Shown here: in pieces, positions 7,723 to 18,296 of the stretch
Layout of the letters: each line of letters begins with the position of its first letter
Numbering within the stretch: position 1 is the stretch's first letter
Assembly (NCBI GenBank): GCA_033807695.1
Contig: CM066303.1
Location: 1,984,001 to 2,048,000 of the forward strand
DNA from: Daedaleopsis sinensis
Taxonomy: Eukaryota > Basidiomycota > Agaricomycetes > Polyporales > Polyporaceae
DNA length: 64,000 bases
Reading direction: 5' to 3'
The notes under the pieces: generated by a model
Database searches by the model: none
Told to the model about the DNA's origin: nothing
The model's input: only the letters and a program-made list of their open reading frames with translations
Position numbers and translations under genes: made by a program

Positions 7723-10532
7723 ATGTCTGCCGATGCTGGCTTCCCACCCGATACTACCCCCGACGATCTGCTCAGTGGATGGGGATCTCTCTTCGATGAG
7801 AACGATGAGGACGCTGATACGTTAAACCGAGACACCGAATACGAGAGCGACCGACTTTCTGATGCCTCCGATTGGGATCCTGTGGAGGTCCGAGATGAAG
7901 AAGTCCCCCGCTTTCCGCCCATTCACCTTGCCCAAACCCGTGTACTCCGGGAACGTCTCGGTTCCGCCAACAAGGCAGAACGTGTTGTTGCTATTCTGGA
8001 GTACATGGAATCCCTTGATATGAATGTTCCCATCTTCTTGGATGCTCTAAGCTGGGGAGATGATTCATGTATCTCGAACGCCAAAATCCAGTATGCCCGC
8101 ACAGCTCTTATGCTCAGTGAAGAGCTTCCAGGTATCCTTGACCGATGGCACAAAGTTCCACAAGCAAGTACCTCTCGCCACCATCATGTCCGTCCTCAAG
8201 GTGCACGCAAAGCTCTTGAGAAGTTCGCGCTGGACTGCGTAGCAAACATTATGGACCGTGAGCTAGAAGCAACTGCCACAATCTTCCGCTCATCCAAGGA
8301 ATCCCTCTCCGAAGAGGGACTGAAGAGCTTCCAGTTCCGCGACGTTGCTAGGCAGCTGCAAAAAGAGTCTGGTGCTCCCAATACGTACCGTCTAATCCAC
8401 GGTGCAATGCATCGTGCTCTACGCCGTCGAGGTGTCTCCGAAGGTGCAGATAGCCATCATCATGGACCAAGCCGCAAGCATACAGAGTCCGTGAGTGTTT
8501 TAGAGTATTGGATCAAGTTAATGCGTGTAAGCATGAGCCGAACTCGTTACAGTGCTGAATAGTTGTTAGGCAACGGTCATGATGTTCAGCGAGCTACAAT
8601 ACATGCGTTGCAATAGCCTCACTGCGTGGACAAAACCCCTGACTGTGTTCCTCAAAGCCAAGGGGGTGTCTGCAAAGGCACTGGACCTCCTCCATATCTT
8701 GGGTGTCACGATGAGTCACAGCTGGAGTGTGCGCGCATACGCTCAAATATCTGCTCACGCTATGGAGAAAATCCAGATGCTTATCCTCGTACTACTCTGG
8801 TGGCTTGCATATGACAACGTGAACTTCGCGTTCCGTGTCTTCTCCCAACGTATCGACAACCAGTCGCATTTCGACTCGGGTACCACAGGATCGATATTTG
8901 TCAAGCCATTTGCTGCGCCGTCTCCTCCCTTGCGGAGTGACACATTACGGGAGCAACGCATCACAGGACGGCAGAGTCCCATCACCCTGAACGAGATTGT
9001 ATCTCTTGAGGTGCAAGCAGGGCCTCGTATCCACTCTCATATTGTCGACACTGTTCTACGCATGCTGCTAGACTGCCCCGAGTTCAATCTCAAGTCGTAT
9101 ATCGAGAATGACCACGCTACCCTGTCCCCTCCTCCTCCAGTCCATCGACTTCCAAGCGGGCCTCTACACATCACCAAGCAGTATGTTCTCGGCACGGTCC
9201 ACATTGACGAGTCGAGCTATGAAGGGACAGACGATCTAATCAAAGAATGGTTTCGTCAGCTTCAACTCAATGGCATAGAAGAGCAGGTTCGCACGGGACT
9301 GGATCGGGTCGTCGTTTGGATCGGGGATCAACTCACCGTGGAGCGTCTTCGTGGCCTCTGGAACTTCCATTGCGAGGATCGTAATGCATTTGACCGCCTC
9401 GATTGGCTTGTGGTGGTTTTCGGATGGTTCCATTTGCTTATGGCGTTCGCGAACTCGCTCCATCGCCAGTACTTCGGGTCCACATCGGGGAAGGGCCTGC
9501 GTCAGGCATTCGCACTGCTCAACCGTAAGGGGCTTCAGTCAGTGCAGATCAAAGGACCGTTTCATCATCACTTACACGAAGGCATTCTTCACGTCGCGGA
9601 AGCACACATTCTGGACTGCTGGCTGAAGGTCGGGGAGGTTGAGAAGCTGGAGGACCTTCGGGACCGATCGCCTGCGCAGCTCAAGGAGCTGGCCGAGCGC
9701 CTTGTGGAGATGTATGCGTCGAACGACGCTGTCGAAGACCTAGAGGCCAAGATGGATGATCAGCGCGATGAGGTTCTGCAACATGCAATCATGTGGAACC
9801 GAGACGTACTGTATTACATCGTCCTCCACCGCGCTATGCAGACAGGAGACATCGGGATGATGGAAGACCTCCTTCCTCATTTGTTCTTGCGCTTTTCGGG
9901 AGGCGGGAACCATAAGTACGCGGTCGAGTGCCTGGAGCTACTACAAGGCCTTCATCGCGAATGGCCGGAGGACGTAAAGTAAGTTATTATCTGTGTGACG
10001 TCATGGATTAAGACTCACCACATCGTCATGCAGGCATCACGTTCGCGAGAATTGCTGGCTTGTCAACTTGAAGGGTGGTCCAGAAGACTTCGCGGCAATA
10101 GACTTGGTGATTGAACATACTGTGAAGGAGGTGAAAGTGACATACCGCCCTCAAGGACCGCACGCTTCGTGGGACTTGATGAAAGCACGCGCACCCGCGA
10201 TCCCCACGCTCCGCACCCTGGATGAAGATTTCAATCGTCAATTCCCAACAATCTACCGTGGTACTAGGCATACCTCACCTGCGAAAGCGAGGGATGTGAA
10301 GAAACTCATGGAGTTTTATCACCACGCGCGGCTGCATGACTACGATCCGGGGCGCGAGGCTGCCGATTCTATCAAGGAGGTTGTCAGCGATGGATATAAC
10401 ACGGCAAACACAAGTCTCTTACCAAAGTGGAAACAACGGCGAGCACCATACCAGCGCGCATCAACGGAGAAGTGGCCTGAAGACGTTCTATCGCACACTG
10501 GGGCCGCCTACCACGAGCGTGGAGCAGAGTGA
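7723..10532 (+). CDS. DUF6589-like protein, proposed transposase, 891 aa
   Basis: Three exons: 7723-8490, 8570-9978, 10034-10532; introns of 79 and 55 bp keep the frame (HTES-ATVMMF and EDVK-HHVREN). Start is the ATG of MSADAGFPPD just inside the left terminus; an upstream in-frame start would lie in the inverted repeat. The N-terminus (to about 70) is acidic. Residues 270-800 match what I recall of DUF6589, a basidiomycete family: WIGDQLT (D509), VVFGWFHLLMAFANSLH (540-555), FHHHLHEGILHVAEAH (E600), GGGNHKYAVECLELLQGLHREWP (about 700-722). D338 after a hydrophobic strand, D509 after another and a later Glu would suit a DDE/RNase H fold, and GWFH resembles the Cys/His motif of Mutator transposases. 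Catalytic role is inference. Confidence 0.8.
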
Positions 10533-10548
10533 CTCTTCTAGAAGTGCT

Positions 10549-13353
10549 TCATGAGTCGTCCTCGGGGTATGATGAATGGAAATCTGGAGCAGGGAGAGGA
10601 GGGAGGGGAGCACCGGAGGTCGGAGAGACGATCACAACGGACGATGAAGGGCTTGGGTAGACACCGGGGTGAGCGAGCAAGGAGGCAGTGTTGGGCGTCT
10701 GAGACGTCGAGGCTGCTGTAGACGAAGTGGATGGCCAGGCATGAAATACAGATGCGAATGGTAAGGGTGAGGGAGCAGGAGGATAGTAGTACATACTATA
10801 CGGATATGCGTACTGTGTAGGGGGGGATGTAGACGGCGGAGCCGCTGAAGGGGCGTTCAAAGCAGCGGATGGGTGCATGGGTCCGGCATAAGAGCCCACA
10901 GTCTGCGCCCACTGCTTGTGTACTTTCGCTGCTTGCTTTGCGGCAGCTTCTTGAGCGCGCCGCTGCAGTGTCTGGGCTTTCCGCACTTCACGGGCGGCCA
11001 GCGTAGCAGCCCGGCGCCGTGAATCCTCGTCCTCATCGAGATGTTTGACAATCTGGAGCACTTCGTCGCCATGATCGTCAAGCTGTGGCCAAGGAGGTTT
11101 GAGAAGCGAACGGAGATCCACGATGGTCTTGACACCACGTCGATGGGAGGCAATCGTCTTGAGGTTCGGTTCTGGAAGAAGGTTCACGGCCTTCAAGGAT
11201 GTGAAGCGATAGCGGGCACGGCGTGTCTTGAGACGCCAATCCCGGAGGGCATTCTGCACGGTCCTAAGATGTTCTCCACCACGCCGCTTGGGGGAGAGAC
11301 GGCCCAGTGCCTCAGGTTGACGACTGGGTCTCTGCGGTGTCCCAGGACTCGGAGGCCCGGGTTGAATGTTCTCCTGACCGCCGTCCTATCCATATCAGCA
11401 TTTTCTCACCTAGTAGAGCAGTGTGATACGTACCTGCGCCGTTTGAGAACCATTCTCCTCTTCATTCCTGTCGTCCTCGCCCTCGCCCTGATCCAACGCC
11501 TCCTCCGAGATCTCATTGATTGCAGGAGCGGCCACTTCTGGCATCGCGGCGCTAGTAGCTTCGTGACGGAGCGGTGACATGGCTGGGCAGCCCGAGTCTG
11601 TCTCCACAGAGACAGTAGAGGGGGTAGATGGGCACTGTGCCGCACAACTGTCGCAGCACAATAGCGGGGGGTGTTCTGGGTGAGAGTGGGAGTCAGGAAG
11701 TCACATCCGCCTGCCAGACGAAGGTTCACACCGCTGGCGCCTAATGTTACGTACCTGTAGCGCGCGGGGGGTTGTCGAAGTACCTGTCTGCAACAGCTCT
11801 TCGACAACCCTCCGTCTCGATCCACAGCCGGAGACTATCTTCGATTTCTTTCTTGTACTTAACTTTTGGCTCCTCTCTGGCAAGTTCCTCCTCGATTTCC
11901 TCGAACTCGGAGTCGGATCCAGGGTCGTCTGCCACGACGTTCAGTGCCGTACCAGTCTTGCGACCGTTCTCCCGGCTGCCGACCCTTTGGACCACTGACC
12001 GCTCAACAAGCATCACTGCCCGAGCCTGAAGTGCTGGTGAACGTCCAGCTCGGCCGGCACGCTGAAGCCAGATGCCAAGATTCTCCGGCACTCCAAACTG
12101 AACAGCAAGGGCAATATCTGGTACGTCCATGCCCTGACCAAACAAACTGTCAGATCGTCCATGATGCACAACTGGCAGTCGGCTCACCATGGCTGCAGCT
12201 TCAGTTGCAACGAGGATCCGGATCTTCCCTGTCCGGAACAACTCCCACTCGTCGGCGCGAGAGAAATCGGACCTCTTGGCGTGCAGTATACCAATCTGGT
12301 CTCGCAGCGCATCTCCGACAACCTCACGCAAGCGATGCGCGACCGCGTGACTCTTTGGGATTGTGTTGACAAAGATTATAGTGCGCGGTAAGTCAGATTT
12401 CGTTTGTGCGCCTTTGACAACGAAGTCGACCGCGCTATAGTCTGTTGCAGACCTCATATACCGCATCTCTTGCATGATGTTTGCGCGGTCATTTCCAAGA
12501 TTGAGGTGGAACGAGCGATGTGCCCGGATGCCGAGGTTCGAACGGGTGAGGTCGAGGGCTAGTGGAGTGAAGGTTGCTGACGTCGCCAGGACAGGTACCG
12601 GACACGGCACGAGTGCTCGTAGTCCCTCCAAGCTGCCATACTGCTTCCGGAAATCGTGTCCCCACTGCATGATACAGTGAGCCTCGTCGACAATGAACGC
12701 GCCGATGCGCACAGCGAATTTGGGCTTCGATAACAGTGCTCGAAACCTCGGATGTTCGGTCATCTCAGGAGATGTAAGTACTATCCGGTACTTCCCCTGC
12801 TCTATTTCCTATAGTTATCGTGTTAGTCCCGCTTCGAGCTCATGACATTGCTCATAGACACACCTCTAACAGCCTCTCCTTATATGTCCCTCCATTGACG
12901 GCTACAGCTGGAACCTCCAACTTTGCGAAACGCAGAACCTGCACGAAAAGGGGGTCCCACCATACCATGTCAGTGAACGCTCACAGCCGGAAGATGTCCA
13001 ATTTGAAGTCCCACTTGGTCGGCCTCGAGGGCATTCAAAGGTGAGATCACAAAATATATCTTCTTGTCTTCTACAAAACTGGGCATGATAAACGGCATAG
13101 TTTTTCCGCACCCGGTTCCGGCGATGACTGTACAGTCGAGTCCCAGCAATATAGCCTCTGCAACATCCAGCTGCCAGGGATGTGGACTCTTGCCGTCCAT
13201 CCTCTCCTCGAATGTCCGTGTCATCTTTGACCTGACAGCGACGGAACTATATCCGTGCGTCGCTTGCGCGGCGTCGCGTGCGGCTTGCAAGACTTCGTAC
13301 GACCGGGCGGTTTCCACTTCATGCGAGAGCACGCGAGAGGCGGCAGGTGCCAT
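10549..13353 (-). CDS. RecQ-like ATP-dependent DNA helicase, 830 aa
   Basis: Six exons: 13353-13015, 12938-12864, 12808-12188, 12133-11755, 11675-11434, 11385-10549, all with frame-keeping GT-AG introns of 48-79 bp. Superfamily 2 motifs in order: Q61 motif, Walker A GTGCGKT (79-85), ISPLNALEADQ, TSPEM, DEAHCIMQW (179-187), ATSATF (about 213-218), VATEAAAMGMDVPD, QRAGRAGR (369-376). The cysteine-rich ETEGC...CCDSCAAQC (478-486) segment resembles the RecQ zinc subdomain. The C-terminal 340 residues are not RecQ: a basic helical part, then a Pro/Ser/Tyr-rich tail. RecQ unwinds DNA 3'-5'; here it may help excision or repair of the element. Lying inside the inverted repeats argues against a host gene. 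Confidence 0.85.
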
Positions 13354-13439
13354 AGTGGTGTTGTACAGCGACAGAATAGGGAAGCAGTTGTCGTAGATGT
13401 GGAAGCTATGAAAGATTCGCGCTCATGCATTGTCCGGAA

Positions 13440-13568
13440 TGCTCGGACGACTGCTCGCTGTTGTCACACACGTCACCAACCGGGGGGTCACGGGGGGAAA
13501 GCTACCAGACGTTCAGGAGCGCGGGTACTCCCGCATTTTCACGCTCCGAACGGCTGGTTCCGAGACTA
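13440..13568 (-). repeat. Right terminal inverted repeat with foldback hairpin
   Basis: Mirror of the left terminus. CCAGACGTTCAGGAGC (13505-13520) pairs with GCTCCGAACGGCTGG (13543-13557). The loop holds a second palindrome GCGGGTACTCCCGC (13521-13534). Three GTGAC motifs on the minus strand lie just inside. Confidence 0.85.
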
Positions 13569-13578
13569 GGTATGCCGC
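13569..13578. repeat. Target-site duplication, right
   Basis: GGTATGCCGC, identical to 7539-7548. Confidence 0.85.
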
Positions 13579-14390
13579 ACGCTAACAGCCTCCCCTGTAA
13601 GGCTGGAGCGTGGGAAATATCCGGGTGGTGGTGGTAGCAGATCAAGAAGGGTCCCATGCGCAAGTTCAACATGATCAAGGTGCGCCATATCTCTGAAGCT
13701 TCCTTTGTTTTGATGTACACTGCGGCGCGCGCTTGATTTTACCTGACACTTCTTGTCGACAGGCCCACAGGGTGAACACATTGGTCCATTCGAAAGCGTA
13801 TTCCGAAGACGAGTTTTTCGCGACGCAGCCTTTGCATCCGTATCTCGAAGGTCAGAGTCGTATCTGTTGCTGAGGAAAATATATTAACGGACGTCCATGC
13901 TAGCCCTTGGTTCCTCGTTGAACGCTTCCCCCGTCCGCAACGTCCGGCCCTGGGGGGCGTATCATGATATAGGCTGGCTGGCGATCCTGCCCTGGGATAT
14001 TGGACGACAGTCAGCTGCTCCGCGATACCTTCCAGTCGACGTGTACTGCTGCATTTCTGGATGAAGAGCGGCGTTGTAATTGTGAGCGAACGTAAATGGT
14101 CCTCGCATCTAGGGCTGTTCATGATGCTGTGGGGTCGAATAGGAATGTCAAGGCCTATCCTCATTCTTCGCTGCCCATCCGTGGCTCCCTGAAGTGTAAG
14201 TGGTTGTTGAACGTTGCAGGCTAGGCCTATGGCTCGTACAGGTCAGACGGCTTTCAGAGGATGTGACACCAACCTGACCTGGCGTGACTCGGTCCGTGCC
14301 CGAATCTCTCCTTCTGCCCCTCAGATGATGCATCCCTCTCGCAACAGTGCGCGATAACACAATAGTACTGACGATTTAAGCAGCATCGGA
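13579..14390. other. Intergenic, no recognisable gene
   Basis: Only short ORFs in several frames and no motif, tRNA-like fold or clear promoter. Because the 6-kb element is an insertion, this is the original right neighbour of the sequence at 7500-7548 and may be LINE leader or host DNA. Confidence 0.5.
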
Positions 14391-14940
14391 ATGATTATCG
14401 ATGGCGTACCCGATGAAGAACTAGGAGGGATGCGTTCTGGAATGGGGCTAGTACGAGGGCCGCCTACACGAACAAACACGAGTACACATGGTTCAGAAGC
14501 TGCCTTTAACAGCCTCCGACCCAAGCTCACTGCACACGGTGGCGATCTAGTTTTAAGGGTAAGTTGTGCGTAATACCCAGAACTTTAACCATGCTGACGG
14601 CTCGGATGACCAGGTTCACTGTACTGTTGGCATGCCGCCAGTCATTACTGTCCCAGCTGCCAGTCCGGGCAAGTGTGCTGGAGAACAAACGGATGGACAC
14701 AACGTGATCCAGAAAGATCCGTTGATTATCGCGAAAACGATCGAGGGTGCAGAAGAATGCTCCCGCGTACTATATTCCTTGGCGGAGCGCGGACCCTTCG
14801 AGAAGAATGAGCAGTTCATTCTTCGCCCAATGAGGCAAGAGAATTCAGAGTCAGCCTCGCCTACCAGTGCACAATTGCAAGGTGGACCAGAACGAGCATC
14901 GCCCTTTGTGCCAGTCTCGGAGGCTGACGTGTCCGCCTAG
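14391..14940 (+). CDS. Hypothetical protein, 164 aa, two exons
   Basis: Exons 14391-14558 and 14614-14940 with a 55-bp intron (GTAAGT...GACCAG, branch-like GCTGACGG) join GDLVLR-VHCTVG in frame to a TAG stop. No family recognised. Residues 1-56 contain Gly/Thr/Arg turns; the second exon is soluble-looking with a Ser/Pro/Glu-rich tail (about 140-164). Upstream exons could exist. May be a fragment; kept because the splice is clean and both exons stay open. Confidence 0.4.
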
Positions 14941-15836
14941 TGCGTAAGCAGCCAGGCATCAAGCGCCAGCCGCGGGGCCATATAAAATCCCCACCCTCTC
15001 CTCTCCTCTCTTCTCCTCATCACCACCATCGTCTCCGACACACGACAAGGTCTCTACGCCTTCACAAGGACTATGGTATCTTGAAGACCGCAACGACGCC
15101 CTCAAGGGCTCAACACCTACTCAACAGGGACCGAGCCTGAATGGCGACTACATGAAGGTACGTACTCCTCTCGACGCATCATCTCCTACGGTCGTTGATC
15201 ATCCGCAACAGGGTCTAGGTACATACATCGGCAACCTCGGTGTGCAACTGTATGTACGCTCTTCGTCGTCCTCGCCCTAACCACAGGCTAACCATCTTCC
15301 AGGTCGCATCGTGGCGCGCCGCAATCCCGGGCACCAGCGGCCATAGAGCGTGTTCCACCCCGCGGTCCTAGTGACTGCACAGCGGTGCGAGCACGCGCGT
15401 GAGCCCAGGCGTCGGCGCCCCGCTTCGGCGTCGCCGTCGTGTCCAACACGCACGGCGGCGCTGTATCACGCGGGGTGCCCCGGGACGGATACCCGCCCCC
15501 TCTCGGGGGCGGGACACCGCACGGACGCCGTAACCAACAACGTGCCTCGAAAGGGGCACGGGTCGGCGACGTACGCGCTGACAGGCACGCCGCCATGTCC
15601 GCGCTCCTCTGCGGGGGTCTGCCGACGCGGACCGCTACTGCACGAGCCCCATGGCGGGTGTGTCGGCGTCGCGTCGCCAACGGGGAGCTGTCTTGTGACG
15701 GTACGTACATCACCGCTCGACGCATGTGTTGCTGCTAATCGTGCCCGCCGCCAGGATTCTCCCCGCACAAGCTCGTGCCTCCACCCACCCCTCACAGCAC
15801 GTCGGCTGGGCTGCGACGATGTGCGCAGTGGGACCG
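14941..15836. other. Promoter-like TATA followed by GC-rich noncoding stretch
   Basis: TATAAAA at 14981-14987 is followed by a CT-rich run (about 14990-15035), a typical fungal core promoter. Downstream, GTACGT...CAG intervals at about 15160-15210 and 15702-15752 resemble introns, both containing CGACGCAT, but no frame stays open across them. A spliced noncoding RNA or decayed gene is possible. Overlapping ORFs at 15288-15847 on both strands reflect GC richness. Confidence 0.35.
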
Positions 15837-16021
15837 AGGCCGACTAGACGTAGCCGCCATCGCCCGCTGAGGCGTTGTAGGGCGCGTCGGCTGAGCGAAC
15901 CTGCCATACTCCGCATGCTGAACAGGACGCCGAGGGACCTGGGGGTGTGCTGCGCGTGCGGTCCGGGAGGCTGACTAGACGTAGCCGCCATCGCCCGCTG
16001 AGGCTTTGTAGGGCGCGTCGG
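15837..16021. repeat. Two direct copies of a 55-bp repeat
   Basis: 15837-15891 and 15967-16021 share GACTAGACGTAGCCGCCATC and the next 30 bases with three or four mismatches; spacing 130 bp. Function unknown. Confidence 0.75.
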
Positions 16022-16097
16022 CCGACCGGACTTGACAGTGAAAACTTCAAGCTTCAAGTTCAATCAACGCGCTCGAGTCATTGGCCACTGTGCATCA

Positions 16098-16333
16098 ACT
16101 GCGACGCCCTCCAAGTGTTTCTGGGCGTCGCACCGAATGGGATATGGTGCGTCTATCTCTGCTCGATCCAGCCACCCCAAGATCGCTCACGACATTTCGC
16201 AGCCATTGTACCTCAGGCCTCAACAGCGACGCCCGCCAAATACTTCTGGGCGTCGCACCGAATGGATAAAGGTGCGTCTTTCTCCACTTCATCCACAGCG
16301 ATCGCTCACGACCCCCCGCAGCGTGATCTCGAA
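16098..16333. repeat. Two 125-bp tandem repeats, each with a perfect hairpin
   Basis: 16101-16131 and 16226-16256 each contain GCGACGCCC and GGGCGTCGC around a 13-nt loop; the stem is identical, the loop differs, and both are followed by ACCGAATGG and then a related tail ending in GATCGCTCACGAC. No coding frame covers both. The rest of the stretch to 16796 shows no gene. Confidence 0.75.
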
Positions 16334-16796
16334 TGAGGACAATATGGACTTCGCGATAGTGTGCCTCAAGTAGATATTTGTATCGTTATTTAAGTACTCG
16401 ACCCTCAACGCCTCAAGCGCCGCTCGAGGTGCACCCACTTTTTCAAGCGGTGCACAGGCCCCCTTATTCAAGCGGCCACTCGAGTCAAGCACGGCCCCGA
16501 GGTACGGTCGACTGCAGCCGTTCGCGGCGCAGTTGTTCCTGGCGCAGGCCTCTTCGTGGCCCTCGGGACTAGTACCTGCCGTACGCACTTGTACGCAGGG
16601 AAGCTAACATGCGCCGAAACTCCAACGTAGTTTACTCCCTTAGTCGTGTATGAACTTTCTTACGCTGCTGCCATGTACGTCTTCACCAATGCCATGTAAT
16701 CGATACAACCATTTGCACTATTAGAATCCGAGTGTATTGCTACAAGAATCCTATTTTACATCGATGGAATGAGTACGAGACTCATGGACCGTCAAT

Positions 16797-17409
16797 TTAC
16801 TGAATCGCGATCTTCTGCGGCGCCATCTCCGGCGTCGTGCGCGGGAACCTGCGGGAACGTGATGGTCAGCACACCGTCGGCCATCGACGCCTTGATCTCC
16901 TCAGGCTGCAGACAAACCACTCAGCTTCATGCCGATGTTCGCAAATCGCACTGAGAACATACCTTGATGCCCTGAGGCAACGGCAACGCCCTAGAGAACT
17001 TGCCGAACCGGCGCTCACGCACGGCGTAGCCCTTCTCGTTGTGCTCCCTCGAGAGCGTCGACTCGCCCGAGACGGTTCGGATGTTGTCCTTGATGTCGAG
17101 CTGCACGCGCTCCTTGGTGAGCCCGGGGAGCTCGAACGTCGCGGTCACGACGTTCTTCTCGCGGTCCTCGTGCAAGTCCATCCTGTTCGACGGTGTCAGC
17201 GCCTGGCGTAGCAAGGCTAGGGGAACGATAGTGGATCGCTTACCTTGGGCGGAGGGGACGCGAGGCGGCGTTCTCATGAGTCGCGGTGCCCGACGGCCGA
17301 GCGGCGAGGACGAACAGGCGTCGGAGGAGCGCTCGTTGAACGCATCGTCAAAGAGGAGGTAGAAGTCGGCGAGAGAGTAGAACGGCTCAGTGAAGAAGGC
17401 GAACGACAT
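16797..17409 (-). CDS. Small heat-shock protein, Hsp20 family (frame disturbed)
   Basis: Cytosolic ATP-independent chaperone of the alpha-crystallin family. Exons 17409-17244, 17182-16963 and 16905-16797. The core reads MDLHEDREKNVVTATFELPG, then a GYAVRERRFGKF segment and ASMADGVLTITFP, which holds the A-x-x-x-D-G-V-L signature. Splicing at the clear 61-bp intron 17243-17183 (CTGAC branch site, CAG) does not keep the frame set by the ATG: the second half of exon 1 joins smoothly only in another frame (ASRPLRPR-MDLHED), which implies a 1-nt loss near codons 33-37. Near the C-terminus a tandem 10-bp duplication (16841-16860) shifts the expected TPEMAPQKIAIQ ending. Pseudogene, sequencing error or unspliced variant are all possible. 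Confidence 0.75.
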
Positions 17410-18262
17410 CGTGAGGGTCCCGGGAGTGGTGGCGGTTGAGCTTGGTGTGGTAGTAGGCTGTATGTAGTTTGCTCCGCAGGTAAAGGTAGATTCTGAAGTA
17501 CTTATCGCCCGTCACCGCAGCTGTAGGCTTTTAATACAGGTCGGCGGAGTGCTGGAAATGCATAACGTTTTCCCAAATTGTCTGAAGAAGGATGATTTGA
17601 CGAAGTATGAAGGCTAGATCGAGCGCTTATATCTCGGCGATTCTCGATATTTCCGAGGTCATCCACTATCCAGGAGAATTCGGAGCAGTGCTGAATGAAT
17701 GCTCCAATTCTACAGCAGCGTTATGAGAGGTTGTCTATCGCTGGTTCTGCGATGCATACACCTTTGTTCGTGCAAGTCACATTCAAGTCGTCCTCGTTGG
17801 TAACTGCCAGGCGGCGGCCGGTGAACGGTGTAGTACTAGATTAGTCTGAGGGTAAGTATGGCATACACGATGTCATGTGGGCGGAGAGTTGGCTTCATAA
17901 CGCAGCATCAATGCACCTACCTCGGTGAATGTGCAGTAACGGCTTCTGGACATCCATCAATCAGTCAGCTCACCGAATTGTGATTATTGACTGTGGCGAG
18001 GACGCTCGTGTCTCCACCTGGCGCTGAGCGTAAATAAGTCGTAGAGCCGCGCAAGCACGGCATGGCCCGCTGCTTCAAGTTAGTATCCTTGAGTACGGCA
18101 CCCATGGGCCATAAGGAATATAGACGTAGTGGTTGTGACTGGGTACCGGTTCTGGCCATGGGTCATGGTTTCGGATGTTCGTCACGGTCGCGAATGGATC
18201 CTCCGAACGCTTGCGCATACCAATACTCATCTCCAACATAAAACAACAATGTGTTCTCGTCG
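17410..18262. other. Upstream region of Hsp20 and left flank of the array
   Basis: A TATTAAAA-like box on the minus strand at about 17528-17536, 120 bp before the Hsp20 ATG, is the only promoter element I can point to. No clean heat-shock element, gene or transposon end is seen. Homology with the tandem unit starts near 18263. Confidence 0.4.
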
Positions 18263-18296
18263 TAGCCGCGAGGGACCGAACAGCACTGCACATGCA

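Larger units (their letters stand above)
7549..13568. mobile_element. DUF6589-RecQ TIR transposon, 6,020 bp, complete
   Basis: Begins TAGTCTCG and ends CGAGACTA. Inverted termini match over about 130 bp in two blocks, and a perfect 10-bp target duplication flanks them. The inside is fully used by two convergent spliced genes: DUF6589-like (plus) and RecQ-like helicase (minus), with stop codons 16 bp apart. Both frames are open, so the copy may be autonomous. A 10-bp duplication resembles that of Mutator-like elements (9-11 bp), but neither protein is a recognised MULE, KDZ, hAT or Helitron enzyme. Calling the DUF6589 protein the transposase is inference. Confidence 0.8.

Noticed and set aside
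7723..13353. Helitron or KDZ transposon
   Set aside because: The helicase has RecQ (DEAH, QRAGRAGR) and not Pif1 motifs, there is no HUH Rep domain, ends are inverted repeats with a 10-bp duplication, and the DUF6589-like protein lacks KDZ features that I know.
10549..13353. Host RecQ repair gene
   Set aside because: It lies wholly between the element's inverted repeats, converges with the DUF6589 gene and carries a non-RecQ C-terminal extension.
15288..15847. Overlapping ORFs on both strands
   Set aside because: GC-driven open frames with Arg/Pro/Cys-rich products and no conserved feature.
17640..17720. Heat-shock elements upstream of Hsp20
   Set aside because: GAA and TTC triplets occur but not as three alternating units with the 5-bp phasing required.
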